Part shown: positions 22,835-33,500 of the stretch, one piece after another
How the letters are laid out: each line of letters opens with the position of its first letter
Position numbering within the stretch: position 1 is the first letter of the stretch
Assembly (NCBI GenBank): GCA_900318465.1
Contig: ONKQ01000034.1
Span: 1-47,744, forward strand
From: an uncultured Bacteroidales bacterium
GTDB lineage: Bacteria > Bacteroidota > Bacteroidia > Bacteroidales > F082
Length of the DNA: 47,744 nt
Reading direction: 5' to 3'
Position numbers and translations under genes: made by a program
Notes under the pieces: model-generated
Database searches by the model: none
The model's input: only the letters and a program-made list of their open reading frames with translations
What the model was told of the DNA's origin: nothing

Positions 22835-25105
22835 ATGAAAAAATCTTTATTTCTTACGATGACCTTGGCCTTGTTTGTGGGCCAGCTCATCGCATCGCCG
22901 GTCGGCGTGGAGCAAGCCCGCCAACTCGGCCTGAAGTACGTGCAGAGCCATTCTGCACGCCAAGCCGTTGAACTCAATTTGGCTTACACCGAAATGACCG
23001 AAAGTGGCAATCCTGCTGTCTATGTCTTCAATTTCGAGAACGGTTTCGTCCTCGTTTCGGCTGACGATGTGGCACGTCCCATCCTCGGCTTCTCCGATGA
23101 AGAGAGTTTTGACCTCAACAATGTTCCCGATGGCTTTGCCTACTATTTGGGTCACTATGCGCGTCAGATTCAATTTGCGCAGGAAAACAATCTTGAACCT
23201 GAGATGGAGGTGGCTTCCGAATGGCGTCACGTTGCCTTCGACGGCTTCGAGAACGACAACCGCAGCACCCGTGGCGACATTGCCCCGCTGATTACCACCA
23301 ACTGGAATCAAGACTCTCCTTACAACGCTTACTGCCCGACAGGTGGTGGCGGCCCAGGTGGCCATGCATACGCCGGTTGCGTGGCTACGGCCATGTCGAT
23401 GGTGATGAAGAGATGGAATTGGCCCGACCACGGACAAGGCTCACATTCCTACACACCTGATGGCTATCCCGCCCAAACGGTTGATTTTGAGAACACCTAC
23501 TATCAATGGTCCAACATGCCCAACTCCTGCAATTCATCCAATTACCAGGCTGTGGCCACTTTGATGTATCACTGCGGTGTTTCGGTCGATATGATGTATG
23601 GCGGCGGTGCTTCGGGTGCCTATTCACAGGACGTTCCGCCTGCCATCGCCAACTATTTCCGTTACACCGACCATGCCACGCGCTTGGACCGTGACCTCTA
23701 TTCCAAGTACGATTGGGAAGAAATGCTGATTGCCAGCCTCGAAGAAGGTTTCCCGCTGTACTATTCGGGTAGCGATACTGACGGTGGTCATGCTTTTGTT
23801 TGCTGCGGCTATCGTGAATACGACCGTAAGTTCTATTTTAACTGGGGCTGGAGCGGCTCGCTCAACAACTACTATGCCATCGATGCCCTTAACACAGGCT
23901 GGAACGGCAGCTTCAACATAGGTCAGGCCGCCATCTTCGACTTTATCCCCGACTATATCTATGATGCCTTGATACCTGCTGTGGAAGACCTCACAGTCGA
24001 GGCAGAGAACGCCCACTCCAAGATGGGTGTTGTCCGTTGGACCAATCCGACTGTTTCGTTGGGCGGACAAGCTCTCGAAAACATTGAGAAAGTGGTGCTG
24101 ATGCGCAATGGTGTCGAGATTTTCGCTCAAGAGAATGTTGTTCCGGGCGAAGTGATGACTTTTGAAGACAACGTCTCCGATTTCGATTGCTATTCCTATC
24201 GTCTTTACTATCTTTCCAATGGCGTAAAAGGCCGTTTCGCTGATGTCACCTACCAATACGGCCCCACCTGCACGTGGAAAGTCATTGGCCAGACCACCAA
24301 CTTCCAAGGCTGGAACGGTGGCAAAATCCAAGCGTTGAACGCCTTTAATACCGTTATTGAGGAAGTCACGATGTCCTCTTCGACGCCTGTCAGTCAATTA
24401 GTGCGTATGCCTGAGGGTGCTGTTAGCTTCAAATGGGTGGCTCCTTCGACGGCTGTCACCAGCATCACCATCAACATCAAGAACTCAAACAACCAGTCGG
24501 TTTATTCCTACACGGGTAATTCCAACCAAATCCCAGCAACGCTCTTTGAGGGCGACAACGACTGCGGTGGCTGCGAACCTCCGACGGGCTTGACCGGCGA
24601 ATACCAATGGACGGGCGAGGGCTTCGGCACCCTGCTCACTTGGAGCTACGATGTCGACCCGCAATCATTTAAGGTGTATCGCAGCGTCGACGGCATTGAC
24701 TATGAAGAGGTTGCCACCGTCGACAAGACCCTGCGCGAGTATTTCGACGTCGCTGAACAAGGCCTCTATTATTATAAGGTGACGGCTTATCGTAGCTACT
24801 GCGAGTCGACACCTGCCTGGACTGATGGCGGCGATGACTACATCCGCATCGAAGTGACTTCGGTCGGTGAGAACAACTTGGCAAACAACGTGTTCCCGAA
24901 TCCCGCCAACACCAGTCTCTGCGTGGAGGCCGAAGGTCTGCAACAGGTTGTCATCTGCAACGTGATGGGTCAAGTGGTCTATCGTCAGGCCTGCGACCAA
25001 GACGGTGTGGTCATCAACACCAGCAACTTTGCACAAGGTGTCTACACTATCACCATAAAGAGCAGCAATGGCCAGTCGACCACGCGATTCTCGGTGGTAC
25101 ATTAA
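22835..25105 (+). CDS. C10 cysteine protease with T9SS sorting domain
   Basis: 756 residues. Signal peptide ~1-20 (cleaved near L-I-A-S-P). I69-type prodomain ~22-130 (V-E-Q-A-R-Q-L-G-L-K-Y, F-E-N-G-F-V-L-V-S-A-D-D). C10 domain: Cys182 in A-G-C-V-A-T-A-M-S-M-V-M-K-R-W, His319 in G-G-H-A-F-V-C-C-G-Y, then F-N-W-G-W-S-G. A G-W-N-G-G-K-I module and one Fn3-like domain follow (fewer than in the siblings), then the CTD V-F-P-N-P-A-N-T-S-L ... F-S-V-V-H. Its own terminator follows at 25125. The intact dyad and prodomain predict an active secreted protease. Confidence 0.93.
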   Translation: MKKSLFLTMTLALFVGQLIASPVGVEQARQLGLKYVQSHSARQAVELNLAYTEMTESGNPAVYVFNFENGFVLVSADDVARPILGFSDEESFDLNNVPDGFAYYLGHYARQIQFAQENNLEPEMEVASEWRHVAFDGFENDNRSTRGDIAPLITTNWNQDSPYNAYCPTGGGGPGGHAYAGCVATAMSMVMKRWNWPDHGQGSHSYTPDGYPAQTVDFENTYYQWSNMPNSCNSSNYQAVATLMYHCGVSVDMMYGGGASGAYSQDVPPAIANYFRYTDHATRLDRDLYSKYDWEEMLIASLEEGFPLYYSGSDTDGGHAFVCCGYREYDRKFYFNWGWSGSLNNYYAIDALNTGWNGSFNIGQAAIFDFIPDYIYDALIPAVEDLTVEAENAHSKMGVVRWTNPTVSLGGQALENIEKVVLMRNGVEIFAQENVVPGEVMTFEDNVSDFDCYSYRLYYLSNGVKGRFADVTYQYGPTCTWKVIGQTTNFQGWNGGKIQALNAFNTVIEEVTMSSSTPVSQLVRMPEGAVSFKWVAPSTAVTSITINIKNSNNQSVYSYTGNSNQIPATLFEGDNDCGGCEPPTGLTGEYQWTGEGFGTLLTWSYDVDPQSFKVYRSVDGIDYEEVATVDKTLREYFDVAEQGLYYYKVTAYRSYCESTPAWTDGGDDYIRIEVTSVGENNLANNVFPNPANTSLCVEAEGLQQVVICNVMGQVVYRQACDQDGVVINTSNFAQGVYTITIKSSNGQSTTRFSVVH

Positions 25106-25124
25106 TTCATGCCAAACAAAACAG

Positions 25125-25156
25125 GAAAGGGAACACCACAATGTTCCCTTTCTTTA
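25125..25156 (+). terminator. Intrinsic terminator after C10 gene 22835
   Basis: A perfect 11-bp stem (GAAAGGGAACA 25125-25135 with TGTTCCCTTTC 25142-25152) with a 6-base loop, then CTTTATT (short T-run). No clear -7 element lies between it and the next gene at 25180, so the downstream gene may depend on read-through or on a non-consensus promoter. Confidence 0.75.
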
Positions 25157-25179
25157 TTAACATAATAAACTGATACACA

Positions 25180-27735
25180 ATGAAAAAGCTATTACTTACC
25201 TTTGCTGTTCTGATGATGGGATGTTTCATGCTGCAAGCCCGTCCCGTCAGCGAGCAGACTGCGCGTAATTTGGCGCAAAGCTTTGTGACGGCCAACTTCG
25301 AGTATACCCGCCAAAGTACCGACCTGCAATTGGTTAAAACCGCATTTTCCGAAAGGGGAGAGGCTTGTTATTATATCTTCAACGTAGGCGAGACGGGATT
25401 CGTCATCATGGTCGGCGACGACTGTGTGCGTCCCATCATCGGCTACTCCGAGCAAGGCGTTTTCAACCCCGATGACATGGCACCGGCTTTGGTCGATTTC
25501 CTTGAGGCAAAACGTCAGTTCATCATGGACAAGGCTCAAAAAGGCACACAAACTTATGAAGTGGCCGTCGACTGGGCGATGTTGGAGAAAACAGGCCGAA
25601 TGGTGTCGCGCCACGGTGGGAGAGAGGACGAATACCTCTGCACGACCACTTGGAACCAGAATTATCCTTACAACTATTTTTGCCCCGAAGGTGAAGGCGG
25701 GCCTGGCGGACACTGCTATGCAGGCTGTGTGGCAACGGCTGCCGCCCAGCTGATGAAGTACTGGAACCACCCGATTCAGGGGCGGGGTAGCCATACCTAC
25801 ATCCCCGAAGACCATCCAGAATACGGTCCGTTGACTGTCAACTTCGGCGAGGCGACTTACGACTGGGAAAACATGCCCAATTCCATCTCGGCCAACTCGC
25901 CCATCGAACAGATTGAGGCTGTTGCCCAGTTGATTTATCATGCGGGCGTTTCGGTCGACATGAACTATCGTCCCACCAGCAGCGGTGCGGTCACGGGCAG
26001 GTTGTGCGAGACTATGCCGGCCTATTTCTTCTACACCGACCGTATGGACAACCTCTATCGCGAGAATTACACTCATGAAGATTACATGCAGCTCATCATC
26101 AATGCCATCGATATGGATTGGCCTATGGTGCATCGTGGCGGCGGACATGCCTACGTGCTTGATGGCTATAACGACAACGACATGGTACACTTCAACTGGG
26201 GCTGGAGCGGAAGCAGCGACGGATGGTTCAACATCGACGACCACGGCTACACCGACGGCGAGAGCGTCATCTACAATTACGTGCCTGCCGAGCATTACGC
26301 AGCCACGCCAGCCGCGCCCACCGACATTCAGGTTGAGCCGATGCAGGACGGCACCCTTTCAGCCACTATCACTTGGACGAACCCAACAATCACCTTGACC
26401 AACGATGCCCTCGATTCCATGGAACAAATCATGGTGCTTCGCAATGGAGTGGTGGTTTACACCGAAGACAATGTGACACCAGGTGCTGAGATGAGCTTCA
26501 CCGATGAAAGCGTTCCGTACTATGACTGCTACCAATATGCCGTGTGTGCCATCAAAGACGGTCAGCGTGGCGCGTCGGTGGTGTCCGACAAGGTTTTTGT
26601 TGGACCAGTTTGCGATTGGAAAATCATCATGCAAAGCACGGCTTTCCAAGGATGGAACGGCGGCTATTTATCGCTCTACACAGCTTCTGGCAAGGAGTTG
26701 CAGCGCATGACCATCACCAACTCTATCCCCGCCACCTTCGATTTTCCCGTGCCTGTGGGGAACGTAAGCTTCGGCTGGACGGCACCCAACAATACGGTGA
26801 GCAATATGAGCATCGTGATAAAGGACGCTTCGGGGAACTCGGTTTATACCTATTCGGGCAACTCCAACGGCATCGAGGAGGGCATCATCTTCCGAGCCAA
26901 CAACGACTGCGGCTCAGGCATGACGACGGCCACTCCGTATGGCTTGGTCGCGGAGGCCAATGGCGGCAATGTGGTCCTCAATTGGAACTGCGACGAAACG
27001 CCCGTTTATGGATTCAACATCTATCGCGATGATGTCCTTTTCGGCATGGCTCGCGAAGGCACAACGTTCACGGACATCAATGTTGATGAAGGCTATTGCT
27101 ACACGGTGACGGCTTTGAGTGAAGGCGGCGAGTCGGAAATGTCGAATGAGACCTGCGCCTCGGCAGGCGACTGCATGGCGGCTTCCAACTTCTGGTTTGA
27201 ATACACAGGCAGCAACTACAAAATCAAGCTGACTTGGGACAAGCCCGAAACCGAAGGCCTGTCAGGATATTATCTCTACAGGAAATACGGCGAAGATGGC
27301 TCGTATGAGCGCGTCAAGTTGTTGGGAGCTTCGGCCACGTCTTATACCGACAACTCGGCCAACGTGCAGGGTGACTATTATTATCGACTTTATGCCTACT
27401 ATAGTGTCTCTGACTGCACCTCATCGCCGGCATCCATCAGGTACAATCCCAATCTGTTCTATCTTCACGTCTACTATTCGCCGACCGCAGTTGACGAAAA
27501 CAATCAGCTGAATGTCAGTCTGTTCCCCAATCCAGCCGACCAAAGCCTTAACATTGAGGCTGAGGGTATGGCGCAAGTCAAAGTTTGCAATATGCTTGGT
27601 CAGGTGGTGATGGAGCGTGAGATGGAGGGCAATGTGTTGTCAATCAGCACTTCCGATTGGAGCGAAGGCTTGTATGTGGTGACCATTCGTAACGGAAACG
27701 GTACGGTGGTGCGCCGTGTGTCGATAGTGCATTAA
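25180..27735 (+). CDS. C10 cysteine protease with Fn3 modules and T9SS sorting domain
   Basis: 851 residues. Signal peptide ~1-21 (cleaved near L-Q-A-R-P). I69-type prodomain ~22-130 (T-A-R-N-L-A-Q-S-F-V, N-V-G-E-T-G-F-V-I-M). C10 domain ~150-375 with Cys183 in A-G-C-V-A-T-A-A-A-Q-L-M-K-Y-W and His323 in G-G-G-H-A-Y-V-L-D-G-Y, then F-N-W-G-W-S-G. The signature tolerates A-Y-V-L here where siblings have A-F-V/I-C. The G-W-N-G-G-Y-L module and two Fn3-like domains follow. CTD L-F-P-N-P-A-D-Q-S-L-N ... V-S-I-V-H. Third of the C10 series, preceded by a terminator rather than a recognisable promoter. Confidence 0.93.
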   Translation: MKKLLLTFAVLMMGCFMLQARPVSEQTARNLAQSFVTANFEYTRQSTDLQLVKTAFSERGEACYYIFNVGETGFVIMVGDDCVRPIIGYSEQGVFNPDDMAPALVDFLEAKRQFIMDKAQKGTQTYEVAVDWAMLEKTGRMVSRHGGREDEYLCTTTWNQNYPYNYFCPEGEGGPGGHCYAGCVATAAAQLMKYWNHPIQGRGSHTYIPEDHPEYGPLTVNFGEATYDWENMPNSISANSPIEQIEAVAQLIYHAGVSVDMNYRPTSSGAVTGRLCETMPAYFFYTDRMDNLYRENYTHEDYMQLIINAIDMDWPMVHRGGGHAYVLDGYNDNDMVHFNWGWSGSSDGWFNIDDHGYTDGESVIYNYVPAEHYAATPAAPTDIQVEPMQDGTLSATITWTNPTITLTNDALDSMEQIMVLRNGVVVYTEDNVTPGAEMSFTDESVPYYDCYQYAVCAIKDGQRGASVVSDKVFVGPVCDWKIIMQSTAFQGWNGGYLSLYTASGKELQRMTITNSIPATFDFPVPVGNVSFGWTAPNNTVSNMSIVIKDASGNSVYTYSGNSNGIEEGIIFRANNDCGSGMTTATPYGLVAEANGGNVVLNWNCDETPVYGFNIYRDDVLFGMAREGTTFTDINVDEGYCYTVTALSEGGESEMSNETCASAGDCMAASNFWFEYTGSNYKIKLTWDKPETEGLSGYYLYRKYGEDGSYERVKLLGASATSYTDNSANVQGDYYYRLYAYYSVSDCTSSPASIRYNPNLFYLHVYYSPTAVDENNQLNVSLFPNPADQSLNIEAEGMAQVKVCNMLGQVVMEREMEGNVLSISTSDWSEGLYVVTIRNGNGTVVRRVSIVH

Positions 27736-27788
27736 GGTATTTTTTGCCGAAATGTATTCCGAAATGGTGAGGTTTTTTAGAAAATTGC

Positions 27789-27797
27789 TATTTTTGC
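27789..27797 (+). promoter_or_regulatory. -7 promoter element of C10 gene 27845
   Basis: TATTTTTGC matches TAnnTTTGC; leader ~42 bases. Confidence 0.65.
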
Positions 27798-27844
27798 GGC
27801 TCTAAAATCGAAATCTATCAACAATAATTTAAATCAAACGTAAA

Positions 27845-30433
27845 ATGAAAAAACATCTCTTGAGTTTGCTTGCCTTGATTCTCGGCATCGGGATGGCCCA
27901 GGCCAATCCGGTCAGCGTGAGCCAAGCCAAGCTCGTCGGACAACAGTTTGTCCAAACCAACTTCGACCTGTCGCGTCAAGCTGGTGAAATGACCCTGGTC
28001 TACACTGGCACTTCCACCCGTGGCGAGGCCTGCTTCTATGTTTTCAATGTCGGGAATGAGGGATTTGTCATGGTCTCTGCTGACGACGTTTATCGCCCTA
28101 TCGTCGGTTTCTCTTACGAAGGCGCTTTCGACGCACAGAACATCAATCCCGAGCTGAATTACATGCTCAACGAACTGATTTCTTATCGCAGTGGCAAGCT
28201 GACAGGCAATCCTTCGCCTGCTGTGGCTTCCGAGTGGAAACAAGTCACTGAGCGTGGTAAAATGAGGTCGCTCAACGGCGGTCGTGCCGACACCTATCTC
28301 TGCACCACAAGATGGAATCAGGATTATCCTTATAACTATTATTGCCCCACGGCTTCAGGCGGTCCTGGTGGCCATGTCTATGCCGGTTGTGTGGCTTCAG
28401 CCATGAGTCAGGTGATGAAATATTGGAACCATCCTCTCAAGGGAAATGGCAGCCACTCCTATTCTTACTATGTGCCTGGCACAGGTAGTGGCCCTTGGAC
28501 TGCCAACTTCGGCAATACCAACTACGACTGGGAGAATATGCCCAATAGCATCAACAGCAGTTCGCCACAAGAGCAAATTGATGCTATCGCCACGTTGATG
28601 TATCACTGCGCCGTTTCGGTCAACATGATGTGGGCTATTGACGGTAGTGGTGCCTACTCTGGCGATGTGCCGGGTGCTATTGCCCAATACTTCAATTACT
28701 CCAACCAGGCCGTGTTGAGAAGCAGAGACAGCTATTCCTACGACAACTGGGCCAACATGATGAAAGAGTCCTTCGACATGGGTTGGCCGTTGTATTATAG
28801 CGGTCAAAGCCCTGATGGTGGCCACGCTTTCGTTTGCGACGGCTACAACGATGCCAACCTCTTCCACTACAACTGGGGTTGGGGTGGCAGCGGCGACGGT
28901 TGGTTCGACTTCGACCTTATCGACTACAACAGCAGCGACGGTGCCATTTTCAACTTTGTCCCGGTTGAGGTCTATAACAACACAGCGCAGGCTCCCACCA
29001 ACCTCACTGTTACCCCTGCGGACAACAATGTCTTGTCGGCTACCGTTTCTTGGACAAATCCTTCCAAGACCTTGAACAACAGCAACCTGACTACCATTGA
29101 TCAAATCGTGGTTTGCCGTAATGGAGAAATCATCTACACAGAAGACAATGTGACCCCGGGTTCCAGCATGACTATCACCGATAACAGTGTGCCGCGTTTT
29201 GATAGCTTTATTTATTCCGTTTATGCTGTTTATTCCGGCAACCACGGCAAGGTCGTCTATTCCAACAGGGTCAGCTTTGGTCCTACCTGCGGATGGACTA
29301 TCAATGTCACTCAAGCCTCGTTCACGGGCTTCCGTGGCGGCGCCATCCATATCTACAACGCATCTGGCACTGAGTGCGCCTCTGTGACCACCACCACTTC
29401 CAGCGTCCAATCCTTCCCCGTCGATGTGCCTCTGGGTCATGTCTCTTTCGGCTGGACGCCCCAAACCAGCGGCAATGCTTTCAATATGGGTTTCACCATC
29501 AAAGATTCGCAAAATACTGTGGTTTATACCTTCAGCGGTTCTTCCGATGAGATGCCAGAAGGCATTTTCTATGACACCAACAATGGCTGCGGCAACGCGA
29601 CTGGAACGGGCGTCCCGACCAACCTTGTTGCTCTCCGCGACGATGACGATCCTTACACCATCCATGTGTCGTGGGACGGCATCAATGATGCTGGTTATGG
29701 CTACACGGTTTATCGCGATGGACTGCTCTATCGCCTCATCCCCGAAGGCACTTCCTTCGATGATGCGAATGCTCCTCTTGGTGGCCACTGCTACCGTGTC
29801 GGCTTCCTGAGCGATGGCGGCGAGAATCCTGGCTATTCCAATGAGTCATGCGCCACTGCGGGTGAGTGCTACGCCCCGACGGACATTGACTATGAGACCA
29901 CTGGCTCCAATTTCAAGATCAAACTGAAATGGACGAAACCCGATCCGGCTGAAGGCTTGTCAGGCTACTTCCTGTTCCGCTCAACCAGCCCAGACGAGGG
30001 TTACGAGCGCATCAAGCTCCTTGGTGCCAATGCCACTTCCTACACCGACAACACCGCCAACCAGCAGGGTCACTATTACTACAAGCTTTACGCTGTGTAT
30101 AACGACCTTGAATGCGAGTCGGCTCCTGCCTATTGGATTTACGATCACAACCAGTTCTATCTGCACGTCTACTATTCACCCACCAGTGTTGAAGAGCTTG
30201 AGGCCAGCGAGGTGATGGTTTATCCGAATCCCACCACGGCACGTTTCACAGTGGAGGCTTCTGAAATGACCCACGTCAGCGTGTTCAACACCCTTGGCCA
30301 GGTTGTCTATGAGGCCAACTGCGAAGGCAACGTAACCGAAATCGACCTGAGCAACGTGGAGACGGGCATCTACATGGTGCGCATCGACACCAAGACTGGT
30401 TCGGTCACCAAACGCATCACCGTAATCAAGTAA
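27845..30433 (+). CDS. C10 cysteine protease with T9SS sorting domain
   Basis: 862 residues. Signal peptide ~1-20 (cleaved near A-Q-A-N-P). I69-type prodomain ~22-130 (S-Q-A-K-L-V-G-Q-Q-F-V, N-E-G-F-V-M-V-S-A-D-D). C10 domain with Cys182 in A-G-C-V-A-S-A-M-S-Q-V-M-K-Y-W and His327 in G-G-H-A-F-V-C-D-G-Y, then Y-N-W-G-W-G-G. G-F-R-G-G-A-I beta module, then two Fn3-like domains. CTD V-Y-P-N-P-T-T-A-R-F ... I-T-V-I-K. The final ~260 bp, including bases after the stop, recur almost unchanged at 37751-38012 in the adhesin-like gene, marking recent duplication or gene conversion. Last of four consecutive C10 genes. Confidence 0.93.
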   Translation: MKKHLLSLLALILGIGMAQANPVSVSQAKLVGQQFVQTNFDLSRQAGEMTLVYTGTSTRGEACFYVFNVGNEGFVMVSADDVYRPIVGFSYEGAFDAQNINPELNYMLNELISYRSGKLTGNPSPAVASEWKQVTERGKMRSLNGGRADTYLCTTRWNQDYPYNYYCPTASGGPGGHVYAGCVASAMSQVMKYWNHPLKGNGSHSYSYYVPGTGSGPWTANFGNTNYDWENMPNSINSSSPQEQIDAIATLMYHCAVSVNMMWAIDGSGAYSGDVPGAIAQYFNYSNQAVLRSRDSYSYDNWANMMKESFDMGWPLYYSGQSPDGGHAFVCDGYNDANLFHYNWGWGGSGDGWFDFDLIDYNSSDGAIFNFVPVEVYNNTAQAPTNLTVTPADNNVLSATVSWTNPSKTLNNSNLTTIDQIVVCRNGEIIYTEDNVTPGSSMTITDNSVPRFDSFIYSVYAVYSGNHGKVVYSNRVSFGPTCGWTINVTQASFTGFRGGAIHIYNASGTECASVTTTTSSVQSFPVDVPLGHVSFGWTPQTSGNAFNMGFTIKDSQNTVVYTFSGSSDEMPEGIFYDTNNGCGNATGTGVPTNLVALRDDDDPYTIHVSWDGINDAGYGYTVYRDGLLYRLIPEGTSFDDANAPLGGHCYRVGFLSDGGENPGYSNESCATAGECYAPTDIDYETTGSNFKIKLKWTKPDPAEGLSGYFLFRSTSPDEGYERIKLLGANATSYTDNTANQQGHYYYKLYAVYNDLECESAPAYWIYDHNQFYLHVYYSPTSVEELEASEVMVYPNPTTARFTVEASEMTHVSVFNTLGQVVYEANCEGNVTEIDLSNVETGIYMVRIDTKTGSVTKRITVIK

Positions 30434-30450
30434 AAGTTTTTTCATATTCA
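30185..30450. repeat. Duplicated CTD-coding segment, copy 1
   Basis: Covers G-V-E-E-L-E-A through the stop plus AAAGTTTTTTCATAT. It matches 37751-38012 at about 97% by eye; differences are few and mostly silent or single-residue. Confidence 0.9.
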
Positions 30451-30504
30451 GAGAGTTACTAAAAAAATGTTCTTTTGTCTATTGCATTTGAAAAAAAAAG
30501 ATTC

Positions 30505-30512
30505 TAATTTTG
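30505..30512 (+). promoter_or_regulatory. -7 promoter element of the C25 protease gene
   Basis: TAATTTTG matches TAnnTTTG; leader ~75 bases. A TTTG at 30487 is only 14 bases upstream, shorter than the usual spacing. Confidence 0.5.
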
Positions 30513-30591
30513 TGGCGATTTAATACATTCAATCATAATCGGAATTATTCAATTAATTATCATTATCCATTAACCCTTTAAATTTAAGCCT

Positions 30592-33500
30592 ATGAAACGT
30601 TTATTACAAATTGCATTAGTCTTTGCGATTGTCGCTGTTGCCAATCCAATAAAGGCTCAAACGTTCACTTATCCCATCAAGGGAAACCAAGGTTTTTCTC
30701 TGAACGAAAAAACCAGAGATGGGTTGCATGTTAATTACAGCTTGGGTCAATTTACATTGAACCAACTTGAGTACAGAGGCGAAAACATGTCCGAAATAAG
30801 TATTTCAGGCGTCGAATTGCCTAACGCCGCTGGTTGTCCCAATTTACCAGTGGTAAGCCGTATGATAGCCATTCCGCAGGGAGCAACACCTCGCTTGAAT
30901 GTGGTTAGTCATGATGAGGAAATCCTCAATAATGTGAATATTGCTCCAGCTTTGCGCATACAGGCTGAGAGCGAAGAACCTGACTTGAACTATGAAAAAG
31001 ATAGGAGTGTTTACGGTGTAGATGCCTATTATCCTGAAGAACCGTTTGTTATTGGAACCTCAAAATTGCGTGGGGTTGATGTTGTTACCATTTCAATCAC
31101 ACCTTTCCAATACAACCCTGTAAGACAAACACTTCGAGTTTTCTCTAATGTGGAACTTGCTTTAACTTTTGAGGGTGGTAATGGCCATTTCGGTGATGAC
31201 GCACTGCGTTCCCCCTATTGGGACCCCATCCTTGCTGGTGAGTTGATGAATTTTGACCAACTGCCTGTTATCGATTATGAAGCACGTATGCAGCAATGGT
31301 TGCGTGATAATGCTGATGGCGCTGAGTATCTAATTATCACGCCAAATAATGACGACTGGGCTGAATATGCCAACCAGTTGCGCGACTATCGTCGTCGCCA
31401 AGGTATCCTCACCGAGGTTTATCGCCTTGATGAACTGCCAGCCACCACTACAGCCCAAATGAAATCATGGTTCCATAATGCCTATAACAATTGGACCATC
31501 AAGCCTGTGGCTGTGCTTCTTTTCGGAGACCATAATACAAATATGGGATTGGGTATTCCTGCGGAAACAACTTCGCATCCTTCCAATGGCAGCTGCATTA
31601 CTGACAATGGCTACGCCGATGTTGACGGCGACAATTTGCCGGATATGGCATTCTCTCGACTTGTAGCCGCCAATGCCACTGAAGCTCAGATGATGGCCAG
31701 TAAACAAATTGAATATGAATATACCAATCCTAATATGGATGCGTCATCTTACGACCATCCCATCACAGCATTAGGATGGCAAACTGAACGTTGGTTCCAG
31801 CTTTGTTCTGAAGTTGTTGGTGGTTATTGGCGCAATCAAGGGAAACACCCTATTCGTATCAATGCTATATATCAAGGTACACCTGGCAGCATCTGGTCAT
31901 CGAATCAAAACACCTCTATGGTAGTCAACTATTTTGGTCCTAATGGTACTGGTTATATTCCTGCCACACCTGCCGAACTTGGTGGATGGACGGGCGGTAC
32001 CCCTGCCCAGGTTTTGGAAGCTGTCAACAACGGCAGTATGCTTCTTCAACATCGTGACCATGGTTTAGAGACTGGTTGGGGTGAACCTGCTGTGCGAAAT
32101 TCCCATGTTGCACAGACTACCAATGTGGGTAAACTTCTCTTTGTTATGTCCATCAATTGTTTGACAGGTAAGTTTAATTATAGCAGCGATTGTTTCTGTG
32201 AGGCATGGATGCGTCGTACTTATAATGGACAAAACGCTGGCGCCGTGGGACTTATTTGTCCTACGGAAACTTCTTATTCTTTTGTTAACGATGCATACGT
32301 GTGGGGTGTTTATGACCAATACGATCCGAACTTCTTGCCTGATTATGGCCCTTACGCAAATTATGAGGGCAATTGGCAACCGGCTTTTGGTAACGTCGCT
32401 GGAAAATACTTCCTGCAACAAAGCGCATGGCCTTATAATTCAGGCTCAAAAGATATTACTCACAAAATGTTCACGGCACACTGCGATGCTTTCTTAAGGC
32501 TTTATACTCAAGTTCCGCAAACTATGGATGTGACACATTCAGATGTGGTTGTCGCTGGTTATGGAGCCTTAACGGTTGCAGCACCTGAAGGATGTATGAT
32601 TAGTTTGGTTAAGGCCAATATTGACGGTGGTTGGGACATTCTCGCTGTGGCTACAGCAACAGGAGATTCACAAGTTATCGAGTTTGAGCCACAATTGCCG
32701 CCTACTGTTATTAGTATTGTCGTGACCGGTCAAAACTATCTTCGTTATGAAGACACCATTGAAGTTGTTCCTGCCGAAGGAGCTTTTGTTGTTGTGAACA
32801 GCTATACTCCACATACAACACCTGTGAATCAGCAGACCTTGTTAAGCATGGATTTCAAGAATGTGGGATTGGACGCTACAGCAGGTACGACAACGGTAAG
32901 CATAAGTTCACAAGACGACAGATTAACCATTGTGGATGGAACAGGTCAATTCGGTGCACTGGCCAGCAACCAAGTAGTTTCTTTGGAAGACGAATTCAGT
33001 TTCATCATTGCGCAAACCGTTCCTGACAACACAAGGTTTAATCTCAACGTTACCATGACTTGCGGAGAAAATACTTGGACGAGTGTGGTGACCGTTACGG
33101 CTGCTCAGGCTTTACCGGAATATGTCGGTATCACATGGGCAGAATCATTCGATCCAGGAGAAACATTGACCCTCACAGCCTCTTTCAAGAATAATGGTCA
33201 CTATAAGGCTACCAATGCTATTGCTTCCATAGCATCTGAAAGCCAATATATCAGTTTTGCAAACAATACATATAGTGTGGGTACTATGGAGGCCAATTCT
33301 CAGGTTGACTGTACATTTAGTGTCACTATTGCGTCTAATTGCCCAGAATCGGAACAAATACCGATTACTTTCACTTTGAATGCAGATGGCGGACTTGTTG
33401 CTGAAGGCTCAGAGATACTGAAAAATAATATTATTTCAGTTTCAGCTAGTCCTGAATTGGGAGGAACTGTATCAGGGGCAGGCAAGTATGCTCCTGGCGC

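Noticed and set aside
25192-26295. 367-residue minus-strand ORF opposite C10 gene 25180
   Set aside because: Same shadow effect; the plus-strand frame carries catalytic motifs and a signal peptide.
28397-29788. 463-residue minus-strand ORF opposite C10 gene 27845
   Set aside because: It is a codon shadow of a well-supported protease gene; composition is Val/Ile/His-rich without any recognisable domain.
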